A stretch of 11,075 bases of DNA. Source: Larix sibirica. Taxonomy: Eukaryota > Streptophyta > Pinopsida > Pinales > Pinaceae. Of the stretch, positions 1-6,443 are shown piece by piece (position 1 is the first letter of the stretch; each line of letters starts with the position of its first letter). The DNA is taken from NCBI GenBank assembly GCA_004151065.3, contig NWUY0300069218.1, positions 16,218 through 27,292 on the forward strand, given 5' to 3'. Below the pieces are notes generated by a model that made no database searches, had not been told where the DNA came from, and worked only from the letters and a program-made list of their open reading frames with translations. Both the position numbers and the translations under genes were made by a program.

Positions 1-36
1 AAATAATCATATTCGGTGCTTTTAATAATATATGCC

Positions 37-416
37 GCACAGATGCGTTCAAATAATTAAGCATTGGTGTGTTTAAATAATTAAGCACCGTTCAAATAGT
101 TAAGCATCAGTGCATTCAAATAATTAAGCATATGTGCGTTTATAACATTGTGCACCACTGCGTTCAATTATATTTATCGCACCGGTGCATTAAAATTGCT
201 TATGGGCACCGAGAATGATCACAGCTTATGCAGACCGATTTTTAGTTTTTAATCCTAACAGTGCGTTCCATGTGTTTAAATGCACCGGGCCAGGCTGATA
301 TTTTGTAAGCACCGATGCATTAAATTGTTAAATGCACCAGTGCATCCATGCATAAAATGCATCGGTGCGTTCGGATAAATGTACGGCACTGTTAAATCTA
401 AATGTACTGAAAAAAT
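37..416. repeat. degenerate 24-27 bp minisatellite with palindromic core
   Basis: Seven units can be read end to end: 37-60, 61-84, 85-103, 104-127, 128-151, 152-178 and 179-205. The idealised unit is GCACCGGTGC followed by GTTCAAATAATTAA, 24 bp. The third copy lacks five bases of the core, and copies six and seven grow to 27 bp. After a break the pattern resumes at 282-308, 309-333, 334-358, 359-380 and 381-403. The GCACCGGTGC core is a perfect 10-bp palindrome at 179-188 and near-perfect elsewhere. Isolated cores persist at 497-506, 550-559 and around 573-585. The array lies upstream of the CACTA subterminal zone, so it is probably an internal or subterminal array of that transposon. An independent satellite remnant is the alternative. 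Confidence 0.85.
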
Positions 417-616
417 GTACAATGCATATGATATAAACTATCACACCATTGCTTTTATATTATAGAGACGCCCCGGTGCGTATTTAATATACTCAAGCAT
501 CGGTGCGGCGTTGCAATTTGATTCTTTCTGGTGCTTGTTCTGGTTGAGTGCACCAGTGCGTCATAGGTCAAAACACACTGGTGTGCTTAATTTATGTTGT
601 GCGCACCAATAAACTA

Positions 617-783
617 ACCTCCGCTAAAACCTTCGTTCGTCGAGTATTTTTTAGTTATAAATTGTATTCGTTATCACCTCCGTAAAAACATATGCTACCA
701 ATGGCGGAGATCGTAGAGGAGGTTTTTTTGACAATTTTTGTCAATCTTGTAGTTCACTAAAAACATTTGTTATGACCTCCACT
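617..783. repeat. subterminal repeats of the CACTA element
   Basis: Short motifs recur in both orientations: ACCTCCGCTAAAAC at 617-630, ACCTCCGTAAAAAC at 676-689, the inverted GGAGGT followed by a T run at 718-729, an inverted GGCGGAG at 703-709, and GACCTCCACTA at 774-784 next to the terminal repeat. CACTA transposons carry such subterminal repeats as binding sites for their accessory transposition protein. That role is known for the superfamily and inferred here. A CTTGTAGT-like copy of the terminus also appears at 746-753. Confidence 0.6.
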
Positions 784-785
784 AT

Positions 786-805
786 AGGGCCTTTTCCTTG
801 TAGTG
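786..805 (-). repeat. CACTA terminal inverted repeat (right terminus)
   Basis: On the minus strand this begins CACTACAAG and continues with a purine run, the usual form of a plant CACTA terminus. It sets the right edge of the transposon at 805. The matching left copy lies outside the window, so the inverted pair itself cannot be checked here. Confidence 0.7.
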
Positions 806-1275
806 TTTGAATCCTAGTAGCCACAAGAAAAAGAATTCCAAGAATAAGATTCTTCGAAAGGAATCAAGAAAGGAGGTAGAAAGCAACTCAGTTTTGAATG
901 AAAATATTGTCTGCACAACAATGAAAAAGGAGGTGAACTTGAGTAGCCTCCATCCCAAAGAGGAGAAGGAGATGAAAAACTTGTTCCATATCAAGATTCA
1001 AATAAACAAGAATAAGGTTCATGTTTTGTGTGAAATTTTGGTTCATAGGTGAACCTCATTGTAGAGGATCTAGTAAGTAAACATGGTTTAGAGATTCTTG
1101 ATTGCCCTCATTGATATCCTTTGTGTTGGGTGAATAAGGATGTAGGGTTGAAGATATGTTTCATTGAATATTTGGCACTAGTTGCATAAACATAATTACC
1201 AGAGGACATAATTATGCAAAACAAGATCAGTATGAACCAAACAAGTTAATGAGAACTAATGGCAAGTAGGATTGA
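806..1275 (+). pseudogene. Ty3/gypsy Gag-protease remnant, frameshifted and truncated
   Basis: From 807 to 1049 one frame encodes a lysine-rich stretch (KKKNSKNKILRKESRKE, then NENIVCTTMKKEVNLSSLH) leading into FHIKIQINKNKVHVLCEIL. This resembles the linker and start of the retroviral-type aspartic protease of plant Ty3/gypsy polyproteins. That frame stops at 1050-1052. From 1049 another frame continues the same domain: NLIVEDLVSKHGLEI, then a TGA at 1112-1114, then YPLCWVNKD, a typical post-active-site motif, up to a TAA at 1187-1189. The active-site Asp-Ser-Gly expected at the frame change is missing. A faint trace (QDQYEP, 1218-1235) may be the next conserved segment. No reverse transcriptase, RNase H or integrase is recognisable nearby. 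The copy starts abruptly at the CACTA terminus and cannot encode an active enzyme. Confidence 0.72.
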
Positions 1276-1384
1276 AAGGTCACCTACCATCCAAGGCCAA
1301 ATGATACTTCAAGGAGAAAGTTGAGGAATTGTTTCCTCATTCCTTCAAAACTAAATCTTTTGGAGAGCAAGAGCCTCCCAAAAT
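1276..1384 (+). other. possible continuation of the retroelement remnant
   Basis: One frame from about 1312 to 1410 stays open and is rich in Lys, Glu, Pro and Gly. It ends in a purine-rich tract, a layout that could be the 3' end of a gypsy pol gene running into its polypurine tract. The similarity is too weak to name a domain. The alternative is ordinary intergenic DNA. Confidence 0.2.
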
Positions 1385-1418
1385 GGGGTTTTGGGGGAGG
1401 GGAGTGGGGTGGTGGGGG
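1385..1418 (+). other. G-quadruplex-capable polypurine tract
   Basis: Five G-runs of four or five bases occur at 1385-1388, 1393-1397, 1399-1402, 1406-1409 and 1414-1418, separated by loops of 4, 1, 3 and 4 bases. Such spacing satisfies the usual four-run quadruplex rule with one run to spare, on the + strand. Lying just after the retroelement remnant, it may also be a decayed polypurine tract, which primes plus-strand DNA synthesis next to the 3' LTR. No LTR pair could be confirmed. Confidence 0.7.
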
Positions 1419-2371
1419 TGGATGATCCAAAATTCATCTACAAATGTACCATATGAATATATTAATGCTATATATCGGTGATATTAGAATTTGGGATATC
1501 TCAAGGATGATGTTTATGTTGTAAAATTTGGGTCATCAATTCAATGTATTTTGAGGCCCCAAAAAATGTTTTTAGTCCCTGTGACGACTTAGGATTACCT
1601 AAATATTAAAAAAAATGTGTTTCTCATCAAGATTTTTTCAACCAACTATCATGTGCATAAAACAGAGTTCATATGATAATGTTTGAGCCCTAACAAGGTA
1701 AAGGTCCAAATATTTCCCATGTGTTCAAGTGATGATTGTGTCAACTCACCACAATTCACATATGGGGACTTAGTAATGTGGGGAAATCCACTAGAGAATT
1801 TTAAGCATTATTGGAGTTCCAATTGGGTTTCAAAACCCTAAACCTAATCCTAACCAGGTAATTATAGCTATCAAAAACATAGCAAAAGGAGGGAAGATGG
1901 CTTACTTTTTCACATGTCGTTGGTTGTTCCATAGTATGAGAAGGGGCGTGGAGGACGTGCTGACATAGTAGAGAGAAGAAATCATATTGTAGAGGAGTAT
2001 AGAATACCATAGGTATCATAACTTCATATTAAGTTTGCAAAGATTTGTATTCTTTATCATAATCTCCATAGTATAAGAAAATGGAAGGCACAATCCTTTA
2101 AATATTGTTTTTTCTCTATGTGTTTCCATGGTTGATATTTGAGTTCCAATGTGTGTCTTGCTATAATAGTATGTTTAATGTGTCACAATAGTTAAAGAAT
2201 CTACATGGCATGTTCTTTATTTATGCTAAAGTGTTAAGAAATACAAAAAGGATAGTCATACAATCAAGCATAGTTTGATTGCAGCCATTTTAAGTTTAGA
2301 TTTTCTTTGGTTAGCCATCCATTGGAATATACAAGGTGATTTATCAATCAAGTAGCAATGAAATCCATACT
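1419..2371. other. AT-rich non-coding stretch, no gene seen
   Basis: No open frame here has protein-like composition. The longest, on the minus strand at 1801-2019, shows no recognisable motif. A telomere-like string with three degenerate CCTAA-type units occurs at 1834-1855, too short and too imperfect to be a telomeric relic. If the G-rich tract upstream is a polypurine tract, the first few hundred bases could be LTR sequence, but no second copy exists in the window. Confidence 0.6.
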
Positions 2372-2668
2372 ATCATCATTAACATTGTCTTCTAGTATAG
2401 TTGGGGCATTGTATGAATTCAACATCACTAAAGGATTGATCACAACATTATACAACTAATCATCTAGAGTATAGACTTTATTATTGATTTTTTAGTGTCA
2501 TCAAGATTATCTTCTAGCATATCTAGGACATTGTATGAATTCGACATCACTAGAAGCTACTTGTGGATTCTAGACTTTATTGTTGTTTTTTTAACGTCGT
2601 CAATATATCTTATAGCATAGCTAGGACATTGTATGAATTCAACATCACTAGAGGTTACTTGTGGATCC
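2372..2668. repeat. three-copy tandem repeat of about 98 bp
   Basis: The anchor CATTGTATGAATTC occurs at 2407-2420, 2529-2542 and 2627-2640, each followed by an AACATCACTA or GACATCACTAGA string and preceded by a TCTTCTAG- or TCTTATAGCATA-type string. Spacing is 122 bp and then 98 bp, so the first unit carries about 24 extra bases. TAGACTTTATT also repeats at 2472 and 2571, and CTTGTGGAT at about 2560 and 2659. The copies are roughly 80-90 percent alike by eye. No coding frame runs through the array. Confidence 0.85.
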
Positions 2669-3690
2669 AAAAGGGGAAGAAATGAGCATGCCCTCCTACA
2701 TCCCCTTGAGACTATGAAGCTTAAGAGGGGTGACCTACCTCCTTTTTGATAGCTAAAGTTGAGGGATTATTTTGAGTGAGTCCTCCTACATATAGCAATT
2801 TGGGAGGATAATATTTTAGATCAATAACTTCTTATTGGTCTAGGAGTTCGTACGAACAACCTGGACCTATCATCCATCAATGTCATTATTACCTTGGAAC
2901 ACATTCTAACCTTAAGCTTGAGTAGCTTGAGCAACACAAACAACTAAGGGGTCTAATCAAACCATCAAGGGACAATCATAGATTTTGTAATCCATGCTAT
3001 AACACCTAAAACACACTTTGGGCATATTCATGTGTTTTCATCATTTTATATCCCTAACTAAATGAGGAGAAAGTCCTTTAGGTATGTGGGCATAGTTGTC
3101 ACACAAACCCCCTTGGTATTTGCGATTGAGAAAAAGGAAGTGCTCATAAAAGATAAATCTTCCAATCAGACATACACTCTAGGAAATGCCCACAATTACA
3201 TTGAAAAACTTAAGGAAATCAATCCACACAAAGCATGGTATTTGGGTAATTTGAAAAAAATAAAAGCTTCATCCCAAATAAAACCACAAACTAGAGTGTT
3301 TTTCCAAACCCAAGGTTCACTAACTTGTTATTTTTAAAGGAAAAAATGCAATGCCAAACTCTGTTTTTGTTAAACCTCTTTTACCCATGCATCAATCATG
3401 ACCTTGGATGGCACTCCAAGCAAAGTACGAGCAACAAAAATTTGTTTACGACTTAGAAACACTATCATATTCATTTATAATACAACAAAAGTTCTTTGTA
3501 CAATTACAAACATAGTGCATGTTAAATGTTCTAAAATATGGTTGAAATTGTTGGAATTGCATAATTTGGATGTTCAAAGCACTCGAATAAGAACGAACTC
3601 TCATGAGCTTCACGGAACAGACTCTGGACAATTCTTAAAATACCTTGAAGGATAAAAGCCACTTTCTCTTAAAATGCACTAGGTACACAA
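2669..3690. other. non-coding stretch with two unsupported small ORFs
   Basis: ATG-started frames of 91 codons (3062-3337) and 85 codons (3398-3655) exist on the + strand. Neither shows a known motif, splice context or biased codon use, and both sit in sequence that looks like its surroundings, so I do not call genes. A perfect 12-bp palindrome, GTTCGTACGAAC, lies at 2846-2857. CCTCCTACA appears at 2692-2700 and again at 2782-2790. Confidence 0.55.
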
Positions 3691-3717
3691 ACATTAAATG
3701 GCACACATTAAATGGCA
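3691..3717. repeat. 13-bp direct repeat, 14-bp period
   Basis: ACATTAAATGGCA occurs exactly at 3691-3703 and 3705-3717. It is a small local duplication about 1 kb upstream of the gene, with no evident function. Confidence 0.9.
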
Positions 3718-4281
3718 GTTTCATAATCTTTGCTACAATACAAATCTCCCTAACCTTTTAACATGTCAAAACTATAGCTACCTAAAAATGCTTCTTTCTA
3801 AGATTTTTGAGCATCAAAACAAAATTTTACAACAATCCTTAAAATCCGAGAAAACAGAATTAGTTTAAATAGACATAAAGTGCCACCACCATCATTATCA
3901 TATAGTAAAACTTCCCCATAAATTTTGTCATTACTTCGTGGTAAGCTTCATACTAATTTCGTGGGAACCTTGGGCTGTGCCATCGGTCAAATTATGATCA
4001 CGGTCATGGCGCTAATTATGGTCAAACTGTTAAATGAGCCATGCCTTTTTCACAGAAATGCGGCCAACGACTGGTAGAGTAATTTTCGCCATTTTCACTC
4101 GGCGAACTGGTCGCGCACGCTAGGGATGAATTCATTTCAATTAATTCGCGAAATTCGTCACCAGCATGTTTTGCATGAACGATAGTTTTTTAATGGAAAT
4201 ATTTTCAGATTACTTTTCTCGATTGTCTGGCTTTAGTTCCCGGTATTTAACGTCGTATTGATATCTTTAACAAATTTGTAT

Positions 4282-4340
4282 GTTAATAGAAAGTTCTGCT
4301 CATCCTTCTGAGTTTCCTTGGGGGTTAATAGAAAGTTCTG
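4282..4340 (+). repeat. 17-bp direct repeat in the promoter region
   Basis: GTTAATAGAAAGTTCTG is present without mismatch at 4282-4298 and 4324-4340, 42 bp apart. It lies about 100-150 bp upstream of the TATA-like box. It could be a duplicated factor-binding site or a replication-slippage product. Confidence 0.9.
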
Positions 4341-4373
4341 ACCACAATAGAGCTTGATCTTTCTATTATGGTC
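4340..4373. repeat. inverted repeat (hairpin) in the promoter region
   Basis: GACCACAATAGA (4340-4351) is complementary to TCTATTATGGTC (4362-4373) at 11 of 12 positions, with a 10-base loop. It begins at the last base of the second direct-repeat copy. Terminator function is not applicable here. It may be a palindromic factor site or a relic of a small insertion. Confidence 0.7.
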
Positions 4374-4429
4374 TAAATATCCGAAACAAAATTTTATAGG
4401 ACGGACTGAGAAATCTCTCTTTAAGGAAA

Positions 4430-4436
4430 TATATAG
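4430..4436 (+). promoter_or_regulatory. TATA-like box
   Basis: TATATAG lies in an A-rich context about 270 bases upstream of the chosen ATG. Plant transcription usually starts about 30 bases downstream of a TATA box, which would give a 5' leader of roughly 240 bases beginning near 4460. Other AT-rich strings nearby could serve as well. Confidence 0.4.
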
Positions 4437-4516
4437 TTAAAAAAATAGTATCGTTTTTTAACTGTTTGATAAAAATTTACATTTCAAAACTATTTCTTCT
4501 AAACGGTTGAGCTGGT

Positions 4517-4651
4517 ATGTGTCACGAGAAGCCGAAGCCAAGGAGGAGTATTAAATCTGGTTCTGACGTTCGAATCTTCCCAAATATGGATATGTTTTGT
4601 TTTTCTAAATGTAATTTGAATCTCGGTGTAATTATAACTCGGACTGTGTGA
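4517..4651 (+). CDS. 44-codon upstream ORF or possible first coding exon
   Basis: An ATG with G at -3 opens a 44-codon frame (start MCHEKPKPRRSIKSG) that ends in TGA at 4649-4651, before the main ATG at 4704. If the leader is unspliced, this is an upstream ORF that would reduce translation of the main frame. Alternatively only its first 31 bases are coding. A GT at 4548-4549 and an AG at 4673-4674 bound a T-rich 127-base segment, and removing it joins the frame in phase to the main ORF. That donor context (GGA before GTATTA) is weak. No known peptide family is recognised. Which reading is real needs transcript data. Confidence 0.3.
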   Translation: MCHEKPKPRRSIKSGSDVRIFPNMDMFCFSKCNLNLGVIITRTV

Positions 4652-4703
4652 TTTTGATCAGTTTAGTTAAGTAGCTACTAAGGTGAAGGCCGAGTTTGCA
4701 AAT

Positions 4704-5651
4704 ATGAGGAAAAATGACAGGAGAAGCCCCCTGGTAAATAACTCCATGGCTATGTCTAGCAACATGAACTTGCCTCAAAGACACAGAGGAGAAGTAAAAT
4801 CAAGATCTTCAGAGGATAACAACATAGTGTCTGGAGAAACCAAGTTGCAAGCTCATAGAGGCAGATCATCGCCGAATTTATCCGGAAAGAAAAGCCTTGT
4901 AACTAGATCAGTTACTAAATCTGGAGCTTATCGTCAAGTGGTCGAGAATTCAACATATTCGAAAAATAAGGGTTCTAAAAAGCCGCCATTGATGAAGAGC
5001 CCTTCAGCTGCAACTGTTTTGTCCAAGACATATGAGAGGGTCAATCAACTCAATAATAAAGTGAAATGCCACTGTGATCCATTTTCAGAAATTGGTTCAG
5101 ATGTTGTTGAGGATGACCTTGACTCTCATCTTTTCACAGGCAGAGCCTATGAGCAGACATTGCTAGAGCTGAATTTGCTTCCTGGGACACTCTCACTTAC
5201 CCCAGAGAAATCAGAAACTGTGCCAACTTCTACTCTTAAAGGATTTCAGACCTTTGATGGATCCAGGTTCAGTCCAATTGAAGAGGCATTTTTTGTTCTC
5301 AATAGCTCAACTGCAGATTCGTGTGCAAATGTGTTTGCAGAGAAAGTAGCAGAAACTGTGTATCCAGAATATGAGTATCCTGTTAACGTTTACCAGAATC
5401 CATTTCAGACAGAGATTTGCCAGAGGACTTCAGAGGAAAGTGTCTCAGATGGTAACTGTTTCACTTGCACTTCAGAAGAGAGTAGTACAAAATGGTCCAC
5501 TTTTAGTTCTTCTGAGACTTGTTCAGTACTACAAACTGCCAAGAGATTAGCCGATTTTGAGATACCCTGGATGGTGAGAAAAATACAAGCATTGGAGGAA
5601 GAACTAATGGAAGTAAAACAGCAAAACAAGAAGCTAGAGAGATTACTAAAG
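4704..5651 (+). CDS. unrecognised plant protein, first large coding exon (316 codons, 3' truncated by splicing)
   Basis: This is the only long open frame with protein-like composition. The first ATG after the in-frame stop at 4668-4670 is at 4704, with A at -3. The open frame begins slightly earlier, so extra upstream residues are possible if a 5' intron exists. Residues 1 to about 105 are basic and rich in Ser, Asn and Lys, presumably disordered. Two cysteines form CHC at 122-124, residues 128-143 are acidic, and 147-160 (RAYEQTLLELNLLP) look ordered. Five Ser/Thr-Pro sites (S8, S56, S99, T166, S190) could be proline-directed kinase targets. Residues 291-316 form a coiled coil with heptad positions I294, L297, L301, V304, N308, L311 and L315, like a dimeric zipper. 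The frame meets AAG|GTAGGC at 5651/5652 in phase 0 mid-zipper, so splicing to a further exon is likely. Unspliced, it would end after nine more codons at 5681. No signal peptide or membrane segment is seen. I cannot name the family. Confidence 0.85.
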
Positions 5652-5993
5652 GTAGGCCACCATCCCAAAACCTCATTTTGAATTCATTTTTCTCGCAGAT
5701 TTCTTGTAGCTTTCACCCATTAGGGTTCCAAAATTTGGCCGGGCCAATTTTCTTGGTATACGAGTGATTTATTATAATTAGCAAAATCAATTTAGTTGTG
5801 TGTTTTTTTGTGTTAGAATAATGAAAATGGTTGCTCTGTGAATTTTCTTCGAGTTCTCTAATCAAAATCAGTTTCCTTTGCCTGGTTTTGTATCAGCTTA
5901 GATTCATCTTTATGTAAATTTTCTTGGATTTTTTTATTAGTATTGAGATTTATTTATTTTTTCCAATTAAAAATTACAAGCCTCAAACCTTTT
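5652..5993 (+). other. presumed start of an intron
   Basis: The donor GTAGGC follows AAG at the end of the exon. Beyond it the sequence becomes T-rich and loses coding character, apart from the nine-codon read-through to TGA at 5679-5681. A pyrimidine-rich stretch ending in CAG near 5896 could be an acceptor, but the frames after it do not continue the coiled coil. I could not identify the next exon, and the intron may extend past the window. Confidence 0.6.
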
Positions 5994-6141
5994 CTACATA
6001 TCGTCCAAAATTCTAGTGCGTTGAAAAAACATAATAATAAAATGATATCCCAATATTTATTAGATAAAAATCTACAAATAGTCCAAAAGTTTAAAAAATA
6101 GTTTTAAAATGAAATCCTCATATTTATAAGATAGATAAAAA
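5994..6141. repeat. degenerate two-copy tandem duplication (about 70-78 bp)
   Basis: Copy one begins CTACATATCGTCCAAAA at 5994, and copy two begins CTACAAATAGTCCAAAA at 6072. Both then contain AAAATGATATCC or AAAATGAAATCC (6039-6050, 6106-6117), an ATATTTAT block and AGATAAAAAT. Copy two is about 8 bp shorter overall. The duplication abuts the 5' target duplication of the SINE. Confidence 0.75.
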
Positions 6142-6151
6142 TGTATATGTG

Positions 6152-6443
6152 AACATTATATGAGCGGTGACCAAAGGTTTGGATTTATTGGTGAAGAGAG
6201 AGGATTTTTTCACCAGTGGGTAAAGTTCAATTCCAACAAGGGCCGAATCTAGAGCCATGGGGTGCCTTGAGGTAGTGGTCAAATGTGTGGTTCCACCCNT
6301 TAAGGGTTGGTGCGGTCCATGCCAGGTGCGATCCCCGGGTGATTTTGACGGCTTAGATGCCCCTGGGTCATGGTTTCTTAGCCAAAGGCGAACCCTACAA
6401 GTAAAGGGTACCACTAGCCAACAAAAAAAAAACATTATTTGAG
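6152..6443. repeat. target-site duplications flanking the SINE
   Basis: AACATTATATGAG at 6152-6164 and AACATTATTTGAG at 6431-6443 differ at one of 13 bases. They lie directly before the tRNA-like head and directly after the A-rich tail, as expected for target-primed reverse transcription by a LINE-encoded enzyme. Confidence 0.85.
6165..6430 (+). mobile_element. tRNA-derived SINE retrotransposon, full length
   Basis: This 266-bp element is bounded by 13-bp target duplications with one mismatch and ends in an A-rich tail (6419-6432, overlapping the duplication). Its head carries a degenerate pol III A box, TGGTGAAGAGAG (6189-6200), and a B box, AGTTCAATTCC (6224-6234), which matches the consensus at 9 of 11 positions. 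Element length, head-to-tail layout and lack of coding capacity fit plant SINEs, which are transcribed by RNA polymerase III and mobilised by LINE proteins. In the body CCAGG (6322-6326), a 7-base loop TGCGATC and CCCGG (6334-6338) make a second T-arm-like structure, with an A-box-like string at 6268-6279. The element may therefore be composite or dimeric. One base (6299) is unresolved (N). It sits in the presumed intron in the gene's orientation. Confidence 0.82.

Larger units (their letters stand above)
1..805. mobile_element. CACTA (En/Spm-type) DNA transposon, right end only
   Basis: The end of this segment reads, on the minus strand, CACTACAAGGAAAAGGCCCT (from 805 back to 786), a classic plant CACTA terminal inverted repeat. 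Just inside lie several ACCTCC-centred subterminal motifs in both orientations (617-630, 676-689, 718-723, 775-780) and a GGCGGAG at 703-709, as expected for the transposase-binding zone of this superfamily. A perfect hairpin sits at 728-744 (TTGACAA, TTT, TTGTCAA). Sequence similar to retrotransposon Gag-protease begins immediately after the terminus, so the junction at 805/806 is supported from both sides. The three bases TTT (806-808) would be the right copy of a 3-bp target duplication. The left end is not in the window, no transposase ORF is visible, and everything upstream of about 600 is assigned to the element only by continuity. Confidence 0.68.
3960..4516 (+). promoter_or_regulatory. 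presumed promoter region of the downstream gene
   Basis: This stretch is richer in CpG than its surroundings, as plant promoter DNA can be. On the minus strand two TTGACC cores (W-box type) lie at 3985-3990 and 4020-4025, within a repeated AATTATGRTCA block (3990-4000 and 4014-4024). TTTCGCGA on the minus strand (4146-4153) matches an E2F-type site except at its last base. AACGG at 4502-4506 is the core of the mitosis-specific activator element, with only partial flank match. All are short motifs that also occur by chance, so regulation by WRKY, E2F or MYB3R factors is only a hypothesis. Confidence 0.4.

Noticed and set aside
1-620. CRISPR-like array (short repeats with spacers)
   Set aside because: The spacers are themselves repeats, the units are degenerate, and the setting is a plant nuclear transposon.
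1834-1855. Telomere-like CCCTAAA/CCTAA string
   Set aside because: Only three imperfect units, so no evidence of an interstitial telomere. Similar TTAGGG strings near 7267 and 7302 are equally short.
3062-3655. Two ATG-started + strand ORFs of 91 and 85 codons
   Set aside because: No motif, no splice or codon-use support, and background-like composition. ORFs of this size arise by chance in 11 kb of DNA.
4504-4580. A complete tRNA gene in the leader of the main gene
   Set aside because: A- and B-box-like strings are present, but no acceptor stem or anticodon arm can be folded and the spacing is too long.
5405-5668. Minus-strand 87-codon ORF inside the main exon
   Set aside because: It is the antisense shadow of the coding exon. 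Its Ser/Leu/Phe-rich translation mirrors the Glu/Lys codons of the real frame.
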